A stretch of DNA of 64,000 nucleotides from Paraburkholderia hiiakae (GTDB lineage Bacteria > Pseudomonadota > Gammaproteobacteria > Burkholderiales > Burkholderiaceae). The stretch lies in contig NZ_CAJHCQ010000025.1 in the NCBI RefSeq assembly GCF_904848665.1, positions 61,022 to 125,021 of the forward strand. Reading direction: 5' to 3'. Below the pieces are notes generated by a model. The model was given only the letters and a program-made list of their open reading frames with translations, ran no database searches and was not told where the DNA came from. Of the stretch, positions 1 through 8,107 are shown one piece after another (positions within the stretch are counted from its first letter, which is position 1; the number at the start of each line of letters is the position of its first letter). The translations under genes and the position numbers were made by a program.

Positions 1-981
1 AAGCAGACCGAACGATCGCTGGCCCGGTTCGGCCGACGTGTCTCTTCCGCGCCCGTTGTCCTGGATGCGCAGCACGCATCGCTCGCCTCGCCGGTAGAGC
101 TGCAGCGTAATGGCGCTCGCTTGCGCGTGCCTCGCCACGTTCGTCAGCGCCTCCTGGACGATGCGAAACAGCGCCGTTGCGGCGCAGTTCGAAAAGTGAT
201 CGTCATCGACTTCGATCGTGCTCTCGACTGCGATACCGTAGCGCCTCGCGAAGTCATTGAGCAGCCAGTCGATCGCGGAGACGAGGCCGAGATCGTCGAG
301 CAGCGTCGGGCGCAGATCGGCTGCGATGCGCCGCACGGACGCCACCGTCGCGTCGATGAGCCGCCGCATCGCGTGTGCGCGGCCACGCAGTTCGGCTGCG
401 TCCGGATACGCCACGAGCGCCTGCTCGATGAACGACACGTCCATTTTGAGCGCCGTGAGTTGCTGGCCGAGGTCGTCATGCAGTTCGCGCGCGATGCGCA
501 TCTGCTCCTCCTCGCGCACCTGCTGGAGATTAGCCGAGAGATTGCGCAGCGCTTCGTGGGAGCGCAGCAGCGCCTCTTGCGCGGCAACGAACGCCGTCGC
601 ATCGCGCAGTACGACCGTGAGCAACTTGCCTGCACCGTCGTGCGCGCTGGAGATCGACGCCTCGATGGGGAACTCGGCGCCGTCGGCACGCAGCCCGAAC
701 AGCAGACGCTGCGGGCCCATCGGGCGTTTGCCTGCGAGCGTCGAGCCGAAACGCGCGACGTGCTCGATGTGCGCCGCGCGAAAGCGCTCGGGGATGAAGC
801 GGGAGAGGGATTCGCCGATGGCGCTTGCGGCCGGGCAACCGAAAATGCGCTCGGCGGCCGGGTTGAAGAGAACGATGCGCTGGGACTGATCGATCGTGAT
901 AATCGCTTCCTGGGCCGAACTGACGATGCTCATCAGTTGTGCTTCGCTGAGCACCGACTGTTGTGGTGCAGTGCTGTTCAC
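1..981 (-). CDS. Sensor histidine kinase, NarX/DegS type with PAS domain (partial, cut by window start)
   Basis: This is a soluble two-component sensor kinase; 327 codons are visible and the 3' end lies outside the window. A PAS domain spans roughly residues 17-130 (IITIDQSQRIVLFNPAAERI). A HisKA_3 dimerisation helix follows, with phospho-acceptor His168 in ELHDDLGQQLTALKMD, then a HATPase_c domain with an N-box (EALTNVARHAQA) and G1 box (DNGRG). The window ends at the second glycine box (FGLL). I chose the GTG at 979-981 because GGAGG lies 5 nt upstream; an internal ATG at codon 17 is an alternative. No membrane segment is seen, so the signal is probably cytoplasmic and sensed by PAS. It lies downstream of two FNR-type genes on the same strand, which suggests a redox or oxygen circuit. 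The cognate response regulator is not visible. Confidence 0.85.
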   Translation of the reverse strand, partial: MNSTAPQQSVLSEAQLMSIVSSAQEAIITIDQSQRIVLFNPAAERIFGCPAASAIGESLSRFIPERFRAAHIEHVARFGSTLAGKRPMGPQRLLFGLRADGAEFPIEASISSAHDGAGKLLTVVLRDATAFVAAQEALLRSHEALRNLSANLQQVREEEQMRIARELHDDLGQQLTALKMDVSFIEQALVAYPDAAELRGRAHAMRRLIDATVASVRRIAADLRPTLLDDLGLVSAIDWLLNDFARRYGIAVESTIEVDDDHFSNCAATALFRIVQEALTNVARHAQASAITLQLYRRGERCVLRIQDNGRGRDTSAEPGQRSFGLL

Positions 982-1183
982 GCACGCCTCCCAAAGCAGT
1001 CGCGGTGCAACGAATATGCTACCACTGCATCTCGGGGCGCAACCGCATGCTGCGCACCGCCCTGCCGGCGCAGGTGTGCTGCGTTGCAGCGTTGCGGTTC
1101 GCCCGGGTCGTCCCGAGCGTCCCGAGCGTCCGGGTCGGACTGCCGGCCAGCGCCCGGCACTGCCGCGCCGGGAAGCGCTTACC

Positions 1184-1969
1184 TCACACCCGCGCAAGCG
1201 CGCCGAAATCGACGATACGGATGCGCTTGGCGCGAATCTCCACGAGTCCTTGACGCGTGAGCTTCGAGAGCATGCGGCTGACCGTCTCCAGCTTGAGCCC
1301 GAGATAGTTGCCGATCTCCTCGCGGCTCATGCGCAGCGCCAGTTCCGAGCGCGGGTAACCCTGGCGGCCCACCCGCTCGGAGAGGTTCAGCAAAAAGGCC
1401 GCGACGCGCTGCTCGGCCTTCATCGTGCCGAGCAACATGACGAGCGCCGCTTGCCGCACGATTTCCTCGCTCATCAAGCGATGCAGGTGGCGCTGCATCG
1501 CGCGGCTTTCCGCGCAGAACGCTTCCAGCGCGGCGAACGGGATGACGCAAGCCGAACTATCTTCGAGCGCGACCGCTTCGCCAGCATGACTGCCGCTGCT
1601 GACGCCGTCGAGGCCTAGCGTCTCGCCCGCCACGAAGAAGCTGCTGATCTGCTCGAGGCCATCGCGATTCACGGTCACGAACTTGAACGAGCCCGTGCGG
1701 ATCGCGTAGAAGTTCTGGAAGCGGTCGCCCGCGAGATAGAGCGGCTGACCACGGCTAACGGGGCGTGTTTCGCGCACGAATGTGTCGAGCCGCGAGATTT
1801 GCGCGGCGGAGAGATCGAGGGGCATGCACACGGAGCGCCTCGCGCAACCCGAGCAGCGCGCCATGGTGCGCTTCATCGCGCCCGAACCCGCTTCGGTGAG
1901 CATCGGCAGTGGCAGCCCGCTGCGAAAGAAAGATGGCGTGGCCGCCTCAGGCGGCGCCTGGTAGAACAT
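1184..1969 (-). CDS. FNR-family oxygen-responsive transcription regulator (first copy)
   Basis: A CRP/FNR-type regulator of 261 residues, close to the usual 250. The N-terminal cluster Cys39-X2-Cys42-X5-Cys48 and the central Cys141 (CVIPF) reproduce the four ligands that hold the oxygen-labile [4Fe-4S] cluster in E. coli FNR. A cyclic-nucleotide-like beta-roll occupies about 55-165. The C-terminal winged helix carries the recognition helix ETVSR (229-233), whose E, S and R contact TTGAT-N4-ATCAA sites. The frame is open for 38 more codons upstream, but ATG 1967-1969 has GGAG at good spacing and gives the family length, so I use it. A second FNR-type gene lies upstream and a sensor kinase downstream. 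I infer regulation of the anaerobic or microaerobic switch; no respiratory target gene is in the window. Confidence 0.88.
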   Translation of the reverse strand: MFYQAPPEAATPSFFRSGLPLPMLTEAGSGAMKRTMARCSGCARRSVCMPLDLSAAQISRLDTFVRETRPVSRGQPLYLAGDRFQNFYAIRTGSFKFVTVNRDGLEQISSFFVAGETLGLDGVSSGSHAGEAVALEDSSACVIPFAALEAFCAESRAMQRHLHRLMSEEIVRQAALVMLLGTMKAEQRVAAFLLNLSERVGRQGYPRSELALRMSREEIGNYLGLKLETVSRMLSKLTRQGLVEIRAKRIRIVDFGALARV

Positions 1970-2296
1970 CGCAAACTCCGTGCGGTCGTATGACAGCCTT
2001 GGAGTGTGGATCAGGATGCGCCGGTGCGAAATCGGCGCGTGGCGCCAGTTTCTATAAGACTTTTCAGATCTCGTGTAGGCCAATCCCTACAAATAGCTGT
2101 CAATCATGCGGAACGCCTGCGTTATCAAACATTGGATTTTGTCAAAAACACGGGGCGGGCGTCGCGCTCAAAGCGCTGCCCACGGGGAATAATCCAGCCA
2201 ACGGTCTGACCCTCGCCAGACCGCACGATGGATCCCCGCGCTTCCATCGTTTCGCGCGCCATGGTTCCCCGCCTGTGCGCGCTTTTTTTCGCCCCC
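1970..2296. other. Intergenic region between two FNR-type genes (327 bp)
   Basis: No gene is convincing here. This is the upstream region of the FNR gene that starts at 1969. It holds one imperfect FNR-like dyad (2132-2145, listed separately). Its base composition is lower in GC than the neighbouring coding DNA, as expected for a promoter region. Confidence 0.6.
2132..2145. promoter_or_regulatory. Weak FNR-box-like dyad
   Basis: TTGGA-N4-GTCAA matches 7 of 10 positions of the FNR consensus TTGAT-N4-ATCAA. Read on the minus strand, the direction of the FNR gene at 1184-1969, it also starts with TTGACA, a perfect -35 hexamer, but no good -10 follows at 16-18 nt. It may be an autoregulatory site; the match alone is weak. 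Confidence 0.3.
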
Positions 2297-3052
2297 TCAC
2301 CGGTCTTGCTCGGGACAGTCGCATGCCGGCACGATCGCAAACATTCTGCGATCGGCTTCCCCCCGGTACTGACTCAGCGCCTTCAATCCGGCCAGATCCA
2401 GCAGCTTCACGTAACGATAGCGAACGTGAATCAGCTTCTGATCCATGAGTTTCGAGAGCAGGCGGCTCACCGTTTCGAGCTTGATGCCCAGGTGATTGCC
2501 AATGTCCTCGCGCGTCATGCGCAAGTAAAACTCGCTGCCGGAATAGCCCCTCGCGGATAGCCGCTCCGACATGCTCAGCAGGAAGGCGGCAAGTCGCTCT
2601 TCAGCATTCATCGAGCCAAGCGTGAGCATCATGGCGTGGTCTTTTTTGACCTCGCGGCTCGTCATCCTGAGCAACTGGTTCTGCAAGGACGGTGTGCGCG
2701 CCGCCATCAGCGCGAGATTGTCCATGGGAAGGACACAGACGTCGGTGTCCTCGAGCGCGGTCGCATCCGATGCGTGGCGACGCTCGTCGAGGCTGTCGAG
2801 TCCGATCACGTCGCCTTGCAGGTGAAACCCCGTAACGTGGACCCTGCCGTCCTCCGTGCTGGTATGCGACTTCATCGTCCCGGAGCGGATCGCGTACACG
2901 GACGTCAGCGCGTCGCCTTGCCGATACAGCACCTGGCCTTTGCGAATGCGAAGACGATCGTGGATTTCGAGGTCGAGCATCGGTATTTCATCGCGGTTCA
3001 TACCAACGGGAATGCAGAGTCGAGCCAATGAGCAACGTGAACAGCAAGGCAT
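2297..3052 (-). CDS. FNR-family oxygen-responsive transcription regulator (second copy)
   Basis: A second CRP/FNR protein of 251 residues, paralogous to the one encoded just downstream. Its Fe-S ligands are complete: Cys4-X2-Cys7-X5-Cys13 at the extreme N-terminus and Cys106 (VCVLPM). The N-terminal extension before the cysteines is almost absent, unlike its paralogue. The recognition helix again reads ETVSR, so the two proteins should bind overlapping sets of TTGAT-N4-ATCAA sites. The ATG at 3050-3052 has no clear Shine-Dalgarno, and an AT-rich stretch resembling a -10 lies within 20 nt upstream, so the message may have a very short leader. A good FNR-type dyad lies about 150 bp upstream (3202-3215). 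Confidence 0.87.
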   Translation of the reverse strand: MPCCSRCSLARLCIPVGMNRDEIPMLDLEIHDRLRIRKGQVLYRQGDALTSVYAIRSGTMKSHTSTEDGRVHVTGFHLQGDVIGLDSLDERRHASDATALEDTDVCVLPMDNLALMAARTPSLQNQLLRMTSREVKKDHAMMLTLGSMNAEERLAAFLLSMSERLSARGYSGSEFYLRMTREDIGNHLGIKLETVSRLLSKLMDQKLIHVRYRYVKLLDLAGLKALSQYRGEADRRMFAIVPACDCPEQDR

Positions 3053-3201
3053 TGAGTAACGGTATATTTATATGGATAACTAAGTAATTGCATGTCTTCG
3101 CCATGCTTCCGACGCGAGTGCTCCGCACTGCGCCCGCTTCCCGGCTGTGTCATTCCGGGCTAACTGGGTGACAAGCATAAGACGCCGCCAGCCGCAAAAA
3201 C

Positions 3202-3215
3202 TTGACGGTTGTCAA
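3202..3215. promoter_or_regulatory. FNR/Dnr-type binding site candidate
   Basis: TTGAC-GGTT-GTCAA is a perfect 5+5 palindrome with a 4-nt spacer. It matches 8 of 10 positions of the TTGAT-N4-ATCAA consensus. It lies about 150 bp upstream of the second FNR gene (start 3052) and in the same gap as a possible small gene. The distance is large for a classical activator position at that gene, so the target is uncertain. Confidence 0.5.
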
Positions 3216-3513
3216 TTTTGAGATAAATCAGGAAACCCGCACGCACGCTCAGGGACGATCGCGGTCCATCCAGGCGCGCATGCCTGTCCATCGGCGCGAT
3301 AGTTAAGCGATATCAACGAATGCGGGAAGCGAAAACGGTAGGCTTGCGCTCCTTTTTCCGGGCTGTTTCTCGGGACTGCATTCGATCCGGATAGCGAAGC
3401 AATTACCGACGCATAGTTAGCGCAGACGCATACTCGCGACCCTGTGCGCGTGGGCCCAGTTGTTCGCAGCACACCGTTATGACGAGGCCGCGAAATGGAT
3501 CTAGCGCAACGCC

Positions 3514-3669
3514 TCACTCGCCGACCGGTTCGCTCCCTTGATCGCCGGTGACATCGCCGACAATACTTAGCATGCCGAACTGGTCAGAACGGTCGACATG
3601 ACGCTTAAAGCGTTCGACCGCGGCTTTTCTCACGATAGCGGGACCGGACCACTGAACGATGAATAGCAT
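3514..3669 (-). CDS. Possible small protein (51 codons), doubtful
   Basis: A short open frame starts at ATG 3667-3669, 50 bp after the thioesterase stop on the same strand, with a GAGGGGG purine tract about 6 nt upstream. The product begins MLFIVQWSGPAIVRKAAVER and is not low-complexity. I do not recognise a family with confidence. The start resembles the first strand and helix of small ferredoxin-like (ABM or DUF3303-like) domains. Codon use is less GC-biased than in neighbouring genes and includes AGA and CTA, so this may be a decayed remnant. Confidence 0.25.
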   Translation of the reverse strand: MLFIVQWSGPAIVRKAAVERFKRHVDRSDQFGMLSIVGDVTGDQGSEPVGE

Positions 3670-3718
3670 CGCAGCCCCCTCGCGTCTGGAAACCGGTTCA
3701 AACCGGCACGACCATCGT

Positions 3719-4120
3719 TCAGGCCTTCTTCGAGTACGAATACTTGAATGTCCCCTGCGCGCTCGCGATCAGCAACCGATCGTCCACCCACGCCTCGGCG
3801 CGCGCAAAGAAGATCGAGCGGCCGCCACGCTCCAGAAACCCCTTCGCCCGCACGAACTGCCCAAGGCCCTTGTCGAGGTAGTTGGTTGTGAGCGAGAGCG
3901 TGAAGCCATGGCGCGCAGGGTCGCCAACCGGCGAGAACAACCCCGCATAGCCGGCCGCGGCGTCGAGCAGTGTGGCAATCGCGCCGCCTTGCAGCACGCC
4001 CTGGCGATTGAGCTTCGAGGCGTCGATGGGCATGACAAGCTCCGCGTAACCGTCGCGCCACTGCGCGACGCTCACACCGAGCGTTTCAAGAAACGGATTG
4101 TCCACGGCGAATTGCGACAT
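3719..4120 (-). CDS. PaaI-family hotdog thioesterase
   Basis: A 133-residue single hotdog domain of the PaaI/YdiI type that hydrolyses acyl- or aryl-CoA thioesters in the cytoplasm. The signature LNRQGVLQGGAIATLLDAAAG (residues 37-57) contains the QGG loop and the helix that carries the catalytic Asp or Glu in this group. The start ATG 4118-4120 has AAGGAAG about 7 nt upstream. The same frame stays open for hundreds of codons beyond it, but that extension is antisense to the aminotransferase and not real. The gene is divergent from the class V aminotransferase, with about 210 bp between them. The substrate cannot be told from sequence; a second PaaI-type gene sits beside the box cluster. Confidence 0.85.
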   Translation of the reverse strand: MSQFAVDNPFLETLGVSVAQWRDGYAELVMPIDASKLNRQGVLQGGAIATLLDAAAGYAGLFSPVGDPARHGFTLSLTTNYLDKGLGQFVRAKGFLERGGRSIFFARAEAWVDDRLLIASAQGTFKYSYSKKA

Positions 4121-4330
4121 ACACGGTCTTCCTTGCATTATCTGGCGATGCGATTGATTATAGGGTGGCTGTACAAAGGCCGCAGCGCAGCAACGCCGCC
4201 CGAACGACTGTTCAGCGAATTTCCGCGCAACTGTACATGGCCAGCGCTGCCGCGCCGCACAACACTGGCTGAAGGCGCCCCAACCGCGCCTCTCACGCAA
4301 CCCACTTCCCGGCAAATCAAGGTACCCAAG

Positions 4331-5614
4331 ATGAACGACAACGCGCTCCACTCCGATCCGCTGACCACTTCGCGCACTTCGGCGGCGGCGGCGGCGGCCG
4401 GGGCCGCGCCCGTGCCTTGCCCCACTGTCGATACGCTCGATCGCATCCTGCCCGAGGAACCGCTCCTCATGATGGGTGCGGGCCCCGTGCCGATTCCCGA
4501 CGCCGTGGCCAAGGCCAATACGGTCGTCATCAATCACCTCGGCGACACCATGGCGCGCGTCATTCAACAGGTGAAGACGATGGCGCGCTACGTGTTCCAG
4601 ACGCGCTCGAACTGGGTGCTCGGCGTGGCCGGCCCGGGCTCGGCGGCGATGGAAATGGCGATCTCGAACCTCGCTTGGCCCGGCACCCGCGTGCTCTCCA
4701 TCGTTAACGGCTTCTTCAGCCAGCGTATGGCCGAAATGGCGGGCCGTGTGGGCGCCGAAGTCACCACGCTCGACGTGGCCAACCGCGAAATCGCCTCGCT
4801 CGAAGCCGTGGCGCAGGCCATCGAACGCACGCGACCGGCCGTCGTCACGATCGTGCACGGCGAAACGTCCAACACGGTCTGGAACCGCGAACTCAAGGAA
4901 ATCGTGCAGATCGCCAAGGCCGCCGGTGCGCTCGTGGTGGTGGACGCCGTGTGCACGCTGAGCACCATGCCGCTGGAAATGGACGCCTGGGGCATCGACG
5001 TCGTGATCACGGGCGGCCAAAAGGGCCTTTCGTCGATCCCCGGCGTTTCGCTCATTGCCTTCTCGGACGCCGCATGGGAGCGCGTGCGCACGCGCACCGT
5101 GCCGAACACGCACTGGTGCCTCGACGCCATGCTCGCCGAAAACTTCTGGCACAACGCCGGTTACCACTACACCGCGCCCGTCTCGGGCGTGCTGGCGCTG
5201 CACGAGGCGCTGCGCCTCGTGTGCACGGAAACGCTCGAAAAGCGCTTTGCGCGCCATCAGCGCTGCTCGCTCGCGCTGCAAAGCGGCGTGACTGCGCTGG
5301 GCCTCGCGCTCTATACGCCGCAGACGTGCCGCCTGAATTCCGTGGTCGGCATCGAGCTGCCCGAGGGCGCGACCGCGCGCGCGGTGTGCAACCATATCTC
5401 GCAGCAATACCAGGTGGAGATTGCCGGATCGTTCGGTCTCCCGATCGTTCGCATCGGGCAGATGGGCGAGCAGTGCCGCGAGCACAATCTCTTTCGCACG
5501 GTGCACGCGCTTGGCCGCACGATGAGCGACCTCGGCGTGAAAGTCGATCTGCCCGCTGGGGTTGCCGCGCTCGAGGAGTCGCTTTCGGCCGGCTCGCGCG
5601 AAGCGCGACGTTAA
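4331..5614 (+). CDS. Class V PLP-dependent aminotransferase (alanine/serine-glyoxylate type)
   Basis: A 427-residue fold-type I PLP enzyme of the class V aminotransferase family, which moves an amino group between small amino acids and glyoxylate or pyruvate. Visible landmarks are GPGSAAMEMA (101-110, phosphate-binding loop), Asp205 in LVVVDAV (pairs with the PLP pyridine nitrogen) and Lys231 in ITGGQKGLSS (Schiff base). The ATG at 4331 follows AAGG at fair spacing. The same frame runs upstream to 3659 but is antisense to the thioesterase there. Residues 18-27 are an alanine/glycine tract encoded by a GCG-like microsatellite, probably a disordered N-terminal tail. No pathway genes adjoin it, so the exact amino donor (alanine, serine or ureidoglycine-like) stays open. 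Confidence 0.82.
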   Translation: MNDNALHSDPLTTSRTSAAAAAAGAAPVPCPTVDTLDRILPEEPLLMMGAGPVPIPDAVAKANTVVINHLGDTMARVIQQVKTMARYVFQTRSNWVLGVAGPGSAAMEMAISNLAWPGTRVLSIVNGFFSQRMAEMAGRVGAEVTTLDVANREIASLEAVAQAIERTRPAVVTIVHGETSNTVWNRELKEIVQIAKAAGALVVVDAVCTLSTMPLEMDAWGIDVVITGGQKGLSSIPGVSLIAFSDAAWERVRTRTVPNTHWCLDAMLAENFWHNAGYHYTAPVSGVLALHEALRLVCTETLEKRFARHQRCSLALQSGVTALGLALYTPQTCRLNSVVGIELPEGATARAVCNHISQQYQVEIAGSFGLPIVRIGQMGEQCREHNLFRTVHALGRTMSDLGVKVDLPAGVAALEESLSAGSREARR

Positions 5615-5646
5615 GCGCTTACAGCGCCACGCGGCCGCTCGAAAAC

Positions 5647-6405
5647 TCAAACGCGCCGCGCGCGCACGCAGATGAACGCCGGCGCCTGCACCAGTTCCGC
5701 GTGCAGCGCTGGCGATACCGCCTTCATTTCCGGTTGTGGCACGGGCTCGAGCACGCGGTCGATGGCCCAACCCGTTTCCATGAGCGCGTTGAAGATATCG
5801 GCAAGCGGGCGCCTGAATGCTTCCACCCAAGGCTTCGGCTCGCCGAAGCCGCCCCAATGCAGGCCGAACCGTGTCGTCTCGAAGTAGGTGCGCGAACCGC
5901 GCGTGCGCGTATCGATCCAGTCGCGCATGGGATGGGACATCGAAAACACCAGCAGTGCGCCGGGGCGCGCCACACGGTGAAACTCCTGAAACGTCGGCGT
6001 GAGGTGCTCGACGTAATCGAGCGCGAGCGAGCACACGATGCGGTCGACCGAAGCACTCGCGAGCCATTCGAGCGGGCGCGCGAGATCGCCCTGCACGATG
6101 TCGACTGCGAGGCCCGCGCAACGGGTCTTCGCCAGTTCAACCATCGCAGGCGTGACGTCGAAGGCTTGCACGCGCGCGCCGTCGCCCGCCAGCTCCGCGC
6201 TCACGATGCCGGGCCCGCAGCCCGCGTCGAGCACGTCGAGCCCCGCCACCGCGCCTAGCAGCGAGCGAGTGGCAGGCCGCTCGTAGAGCGCGTTGTGCGG
6301 CTTGACGGGAGCCTGCTCGGCGTAGCGTTGCGCGAACTGCGTGTAGCTGGCGCGGCCGGGAAGTTCGTTGGACGCTGGGGTGGAGTTTTTGTCGTCGGTG
6401 GACAT
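5647..6405 (-). CDS. Class I SAM-dependent methyltransferase
   Basis: A cytoplasmic methyltransferase of about 252 residues with the Rossmann SAM-binding motif I VLDAGCGPG, the acidic motif II region (VQAFDVTPAM), and motifs around GDLARPLEW and IVCSLALDYVEHL. The C-terminal part (GLHWGGFGEPKPWVEAFRRP) is typical of a widespread group of methyltransferases with unknown substrate. I place the start at 6405 (MSTDDKNS), but in-frame ATGs at 6444 and 6465 are possible; none has a strong ribosome-binding site. It is convergent with the aminotransferase (33 bp apart) and reads in the same direction as the porin upstream, so it may be the distal gene of a porin transcript. The substrate is unknown. 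Confidence 0.8.
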   Translation of the reverse strand: MSTDDKNSTPASNELPGRASYTQFAQRYAEQAPVKPHNALYERPATRSLLGAVAGLDVLDAGCGPGIVSAELAGDGARVQAFDVTPAMVELAKTRCAGLAVDIVQGDLARPLEWLASASVDRIVCSLALDYVEHLTPTFQEFHRVARPGALLVFSMSHPMRDWIDTRTRGSRTYFETTRFGLHWGGFGEPKPWVEAFRRPLADIFNALMETGWAIDRVLEPVPQPEMKAVSPALHAELVQAPAFICVRARRV

Positions 6406-6475
6406 GAGAGCGGCTGGATGGCGGTTGGGTACGCTATTGTCCATCGTTTCGCACCGGCAGACCAATGCCGCACCT

Positions 6476-6507
6476 GGCCGGACCTACCCGGCCGGACCTA
6501 CCGGGCC
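6476..6507. repeat. 14-bp tandem repeat (about 2.3 copies) after the porin gene
   Basis: Two 14-bp units, GGCCGGACCTACCC and GGCCGGACCTACCG, followed by GGCC, end 3 bp beyond the porin stop codon. GGCC blocks can pair with each other, so RNA from the porin gene would fold here. It may act as a terminator or stabiliser; there is no U-tract. Confidence 0.45.
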
Positions 6508-6510
6508 AGC

Positions 6511-7680
6511 CTAGAACAGCACCGAAATACCCGCCATGCCGACGACCTGTGCGTTCGTCGACGAAGGCGTCGCGTTCTGCGAGTCACCCACGGTCGCCAC
6601 AGCGCCGGCGATCGCGCCTGCGGCGCCGAGCGTCTGACCGCTCGCGCGCTGATACGCCTGCAACGCATAGAGCGTGGTGCGCTTCGAAAGATGCCACGAC
6701 TCGCGCAGCGAATATTGCTGGTAGCGCGCCGCGTTCGCGATGCCGTTCGCCTTCGCGGCCATGGTGTACGAGAACGCGCCCGCGAAATCGACCGCCGGCG
6801 TCGCGCGCCATGCCGCCAGGGCGCCATACGTATTGAACACGGCCGTATTCGCGAACGCCGCGGTGCCGCCCGCCAGATACTGCACGTTGGTGTAGTTCAA
6901 GCCGAAAGTGAAATCGCCCAGTGTGTAATTGCCGGCGGCGGCGATGTTCTGCACCGCGCGCGCCGACGCATAACCGCGATTGACCGCCGAAACGGCAAAC
7001 GAGCCCGACGCGTTCGGGTCGAAGTTCTGCGTGCGGCCCGTGTTATTCAAGCGCAGATAACCGGCCGCGAGGCTCAGCGGGCCTCCCGTGTAGCGCAGCG
7101 CGGCGCTGAGGCTCTGCCCCGCGCCCGGGCTGCCGGCTATGCCGCTGAACCCGTACAGCACGCTCGCGCTCACACCCTTGAACACCCGCGACGTATAGGT
7201 GAGCGCATTGTTGATGCGCACCGTCGTGTCGAGGCTGTCGTAGTCGCCGGGATGCGCGCCCGTTGCGCCCGTGAGCCAGTTGCTGGAAGCGAGCGGCCCG
7301 ACGAAGAGCATATAAGGGGTGTACTGGCGGCCCATCGTCAGGGTGCCGTAGGTGTCGTTGGCGAGGCCCACGTAGGCCTGGCGATTGAATAGCAATCCGG
7401 CCGACGATGCTGCGCCCGTGTTCGCGTCGAAGCCTGCCTGAAGATCGAAGAACGCGCGGGTGCCGCCGCCCAGATCCTCGTTGCCGCGAAGTCCGAACTT
7501 GGAGGCGTAGAGGTTTCCCTGCCGCAGATAGACGTTTGAGCTGCCGTTCTGGTTGTTGACGTAGCTGATCGCATCGTCAACGACGCCGTATAGCGTCACG
7601 TTCGATTGCGCTTGAACGGGCGCCACCTCGCAGATTGCAGCCGCAAGCAGAAAGGCGCGCAGCGTAGCGTGTGTTTTCAT
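6511..7680 (-). CDS. Gram-negative trimeric porin (OmpC/Burkholderia type)
   Basis: An outer-membrane general-diffusion porin of 389 residues, the usual length for the Burkholderia porin family. A Sec signal peptide covers about residues 1-25 (hydrophobic core FLLAAAICEVAPVQAQS). The mature part starts with SNVTLYGVVDDAISYV, the hallmark first strand. Alternating beta-strand residues and Gly/Asn/Ser loops follow, and the protein ends in an aromatic strand with terminal Phe (GMAGISVLF), the signal for beta-barrel assembly. The ATG at 7678-7680 has GGAGA 5 nt upstream. It is divergent from the MFS transporter across a 427-bp gap, so the porin may serve uptake of the same nutrients; that is inference. 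Confidence 0.93.
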   Translation of the reverse strand: MKTHATLRAFLLAAAICEVAPVQAQSNVTLYGVVDDAISYVNNQNGSSNVYLRQGNLYASKFGLRGNEDLGGGTRAFFDLQAGFDANTGAASSAGLLFNRQAYVGLANDTYGTLTMGRQYTPYMLFVGPLASSNWLTGATGAHPGDYDSLDTTVRINNALTYTSRVFKGVSASVLYGFSGIAGSPGAGQSLSAALRYTGGPLSLAAGYLRLNNTGRTQNFDPNASGSFAVSAVNRGYASARAVQNIAAAGNYTLGDFTFGLNYTNVQYLAGGTAAFANTAVFNTYGALAAWRATPAVDFAGAFSYTMAAKANGIANAARYQQYSLRESWHLSKRTTLYALQAYQRASGQTLGAAGAIAGAVATVGDSQNATPSSTNAQVVGMAGISVLF

Positions 7681-8107
7681 CAGGTCTCCTTATGTTATTG
7701 AACGGACTGGCCAGCCGAATGAAGTGGATGATCCGCTATGTCATCCGACAACTGACATCGCAAAAAGGCGAAGTCATCGTAGATTTGCGGCTGCCTGCCG
7801 TCAAGCGCACCTCCCGCGACACGTGAGCCTTTATAACAAAGATGTGATTTCGCTCAAACTGGCGAAATATAAAGCGCTTGAAGCTTGTGGTGACGTTACC
7901 TGCCCGGCCTGCGTATCTTGACACTCGCCAGCGGCAAACTTAGCATCAACGAACACATAGATGTGCGTTGTCGTATAACTAATAACGAACACAACCTGGC
8001 GTGCGCGACATTGAGCGCCTACATGCAAATCCGTATTTAATTAGTACTGTGAACTGATTTCGAAGCGCAACGCGCCACTGCGCCCGAAAAACAGGAGGAG
8101 ACAAAAC
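7681..8107. other. Divergent promoter region between porin and MFS transporter (427 bp)
   Basis: No gene is seen. The stretch from 7800 to 8060 is markedly AT-rich for this genome and should hold the promoters for both genes. I find no perfect operator, only short loosely symmetric motifs (for example GTTGT and ACAAC flanking 7968-7996). AGGAGG at 8093-8098 is the ribosome-binding site of the MFS gene. Confidence 0.5.

Larger units (their letters stand above)
3053..3718. other. Intergenic region upstream of the second FNR gene (666 bp)
   Basis: A long gap between the FNR gene and the thioesterase. It holds an AT-rich promoter-like stretch at 3060-3095, an FNR-type palindrome at 3202-3215, and a doubtful 51-codon frame at 3514-3669. 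The rest shows no convincing coding signal. The lower GC content suggests regulatory or decayed sequence. Confidence 0.5.

Noticed and set aside
1109..1130. Tandem GTCCCGAGC units between the kinase and the FNR gene
   Set aside because: Only two copies in GC-rich spacer DNA; a chance or simple slippage repeat with no sign of function.
3719..6121. 800-codon open frame on the minus strand across the aminotransferase
   Set aside because: Only its last 133 codons (the thioesterase) have family features; the rest is antisense to the aminotransferase and is Arg/His/Ala-rich, as expected from GC bias.
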